A DNA stretch of 6,419 nucleotides from positions 1-6,419 of the forward strand of contig JAPCJR010000038.1 of assembly GCA_027886865.1 (NCBI GenBank). Direction: 5' to 3'. The stretch is from Nitrososphaerota archaeon. GTDB taxonomy: Archaea; Thermoproteota; Nitrososphaeria; Nitrososphaerales; UBA183. A program made the position numbers and the translations under genes. Below the pieces are notes generated by a model. That model searched no databases. It saw only the letters and a program-made list of their open reading frames with translations, and had not been told where the DNA came from. Of this stretch, positions 5,548-6,419 are shown piece after piece. How positions within the stretch are numbered: position 1 is the first letter of the stretch; every line of letters begins with the position of its first letter.

Positions 5548-5552
5548 TTATA
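5548..5552 (-). promoter_or_regulatory. Putative TATA box for the JAMM protease gene
   Basis: On the minus strand GGTATAAGC has its centre at 5550, 25 bases upstream of the TTG at 5525, as expected for transcription beginning on or next to the start codon. This supports TTG as the start and a leaderless transcript. A second A/T patch, TTTTAAC (about 5560-5566 on the plus strand), is an alternative box that would give a leader of about 12 bases. Confidence 0.6.
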
Positions 5553-5595
5553 CCGAGTTAAAACGCCTTTGGCTGTCCTATCTCCGACAGAATGC

Positions 5596-5602
5596 TTTAA
5601 AA
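5596..5602 (+). promoter_or_regulatory. Putative TATA box for psmA
   Basis: TTTAAAA in the context GCTTTAAAACG is centred near 5599 and predicts transcription from about 5626. This leaves a leader of about 22 bases before the psmA ATG. It is distinct from the minus-strand box of the divergent JAMM gene, so the two genes have separate promoters about 48 bp apart. Confidence 0.6.
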
Positions 5603-5633
5603 CGACCCCAAAACTGTGCTTTACTCAACTAAA

Positions 5634-5637
5634 GGAG
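5634..5637 (+). promoter_or_regulatory. Shine-Dalgarno site of psmA
   Basis: GGAG within AAAGGAGA ends 10 bases before the ATG at 5648 and lies inside the short predicted leader. psmA is the only gene in the window where an SD site and an ATG are both placed normally, in contrast with the leaderless-looking neighbours. Confidence 0.6.
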
Positions 5638-5647
5638 ACTAGGAAAT

Positions 5648-6397
5648 ATGTTTGCACCTTCTGCAGGTTACGACAGGGCGATTACCATCTTCTCGCCCGA
5701 TGGAAGACTATACCAGGTCGAGTACGCGCTGGAGACTGTCCGGAGAGGAAGCCTCGCCGTAGGGGTCAGGACCAACGAGGGCGTGGTGCTCGCGGTCGAG
5801 GAGAGGGGCAGAAAGCTCCAGAGTGGCTATTCAGTGGTCAAGATGTTCCAGATCGACGACCACATCGGCGCGGTCGGCGCTGGCTACATTCCTGACGCTC
5901 GGATCCAGGTCGACAACGCGAGAGTAATCGCGCAGAGCAACAAGTTGGTCTACGAGGAGCCGGTGGATATCGAGACGGTGGCGAAGAGGATCGCCGACCT
6001 GAACCAACAGTATACCCAGTATGCCGGAGTGAGGCCGTTCGGCGTGTCCCTTATCATCGCGGGAGTCGACGAGAACAGGGGACCCGTCGTCTATCTCACC
6101 GACCCGACGGGAGCGTACCTCAGCTTCGACGCAATAGCGATCGGGGCGGGGAGCGACCAGGTCAATGAGTACCTGGAGAAGAACTACGACTCCAGCATCA
6201 GCCTGGAGGACGGCATAACGCTGGCGATAGAGTGCATCTACCTGGTGAGCGAGGACAAGCAGGGCACGGCCCACATCAAGACGGCGGTGGTGGAGACCGA
6301 GACCAAGATGATGCGGAGGCTCACCGAGGAAGAGATAGCTAAACACGCTGCAGGCGCGAAGACTCGCAGCGACAAGCCGCCTGCCAAAGGCGCGTAG
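5648..6397 (+). CDS. psmA: 20S proteasome alpha subunit
   Basis: This 249-residue protein has the normal length for the family. Seven copies form each outer ring of the 20S core particle, which gates substrate entry to the beta-subunit proteolytic chamber in the cytoplasm. The alpha signature begins with the gate residues Tyr8-Asp9-Arg10, numbered as in Thermoplasma, followed by AITIFSPDGRLYQVEYA (11-27). Lys65 in VVKMFQIDDHIG corresponds to the pocket lysine that binds the C-terminal HbYX motif of the PAN or Cdc48 ATPase. The N-terminus is not autocleaved, as expected for alpha and unlike beta subunits. The C-terminal tail (about 230-249) is Lys/Ala-rich and probably flexible. The start ATG at 5648 is backed by GGAG and a TATA box. 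In many archaea psmA is followed by SBDS and exosome genes; the window ends 22 bases after the stop, so this cannot be confirmed. The JAMM gene is divergent upstream. Confidence 0.98.
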   Translation: MFAPSAGYDRAITIFSPDGRLYQVEYALETVRRGSLAVGVRTNEGVVLAVEERGRKLQSGYSVVKMFQIDDHIGAVGAGYIPDARIQVDNARVIAQSNKLVYEEPVDIETVAKRIADLNQQYTQYAGVRPFGVSLIIAGVDENRGPVVYLTDPTGAYLSFDAIAIGAGSDQVNEYLEKNYDSSISLEDGITLAIECIYLVSEDKQGTAHIKTAVVETETKMMRRLTEEEIAKHAAGAKTRSDKPPAKGA

Positions 6398-6419
6398 TCG
6401 CGCGATGTAAGGTCATGAG

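Noticed and set aside
5831..6346. A 171-codon minus-strand frame inside psmA
   Set aside because: psmA is complete and typical on the plus strand. The reverse frame is open because GC-rich codons rarely read as stops on the opposite strand.
6398..6419. ATG at 6415 after psmA as the start of a following gene (SBDS expected in many archaea)
   Set aside because: Only five bases follow the A of the ATG and no coding sequence can be read. The nearby AAGG is a weak ribosome site, so it is mentioned only as a possibility.

Overview
This window reads as archaeal and most likely comes from a GC-rich member of the Thaumarchaeota (Nitrososphaeria). The evidence is a eukaryote-type topoisomerase IB, which among archaea is characteristic of this lineage; an archaeal 20S proteasome alpha subunit; a tRNA-Lys with insertions outside the anticodon loop; and TATA-box promoters that in several cases sit about 25-27 bases before the start codon, as expected for leaderless mRNAs. 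The exact group (ammonia oxidiser or not) cannot be decided from this window.

Layout, left to right. Positions 2-109 (minus) hold tRNA-Lys(TTT), interrupted in the D loop and at the variable-loop/T-arm junction, with its own TATA box just upstream. Next is a minus-strand CPA-type cation/proton antiporter (151-1311). It is divergent from topoisomerase IB (1413-2966, plus), and one palindromic TTTAAA box lies where it could drive both. TopoIB meets endonuclease IV (2963-3814, minus) tail to tail, with stop codons overlapping inside one CTAG. Upstream of endonuclease IV on the same strand is a single-membrane-span protein with an Ala/Pro-rich linker and a very basic tail (3875-4336). A 166-bp divergent spacer with a perfect inverted repeat separates it from a small plus-strand protein of a thaumarchaeal unknown-function family (4503-4892).

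Three bases beyond the stop of that gene lies the stop of an opposite-strand gene for a Lys-rich protein of about 59 residues (4896-5075). It has no ATG, GTG or TTG at a sensible N-terminus and would be missed by standard gene callers. It is followed on the same strand by a JAMM/MPN metalloprotease (5142-5525), which is divergent from the proteasome alpha subunit gene psmA (5648-6397, plus).

Functionally the window holds two themes: DNA topology and repair (TopoIB and endonuclease IV) and protein turnover (JAMM peptidase and proteasome). The proteins in each pair are coded on opposite strands, so any link is by neighbourhood and not by operon. The most unusual points are the doubly interrupted tRNA, the two genes lacking a normal start codon where one is expected (the antiporter and the small Lys-rich protein), the shared bidirectional TATA box, and the JAMM/proteasome neighbourhood. 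I see no CRISPR array, insertion sequence or integrase, and no clear sign of recent transfer.
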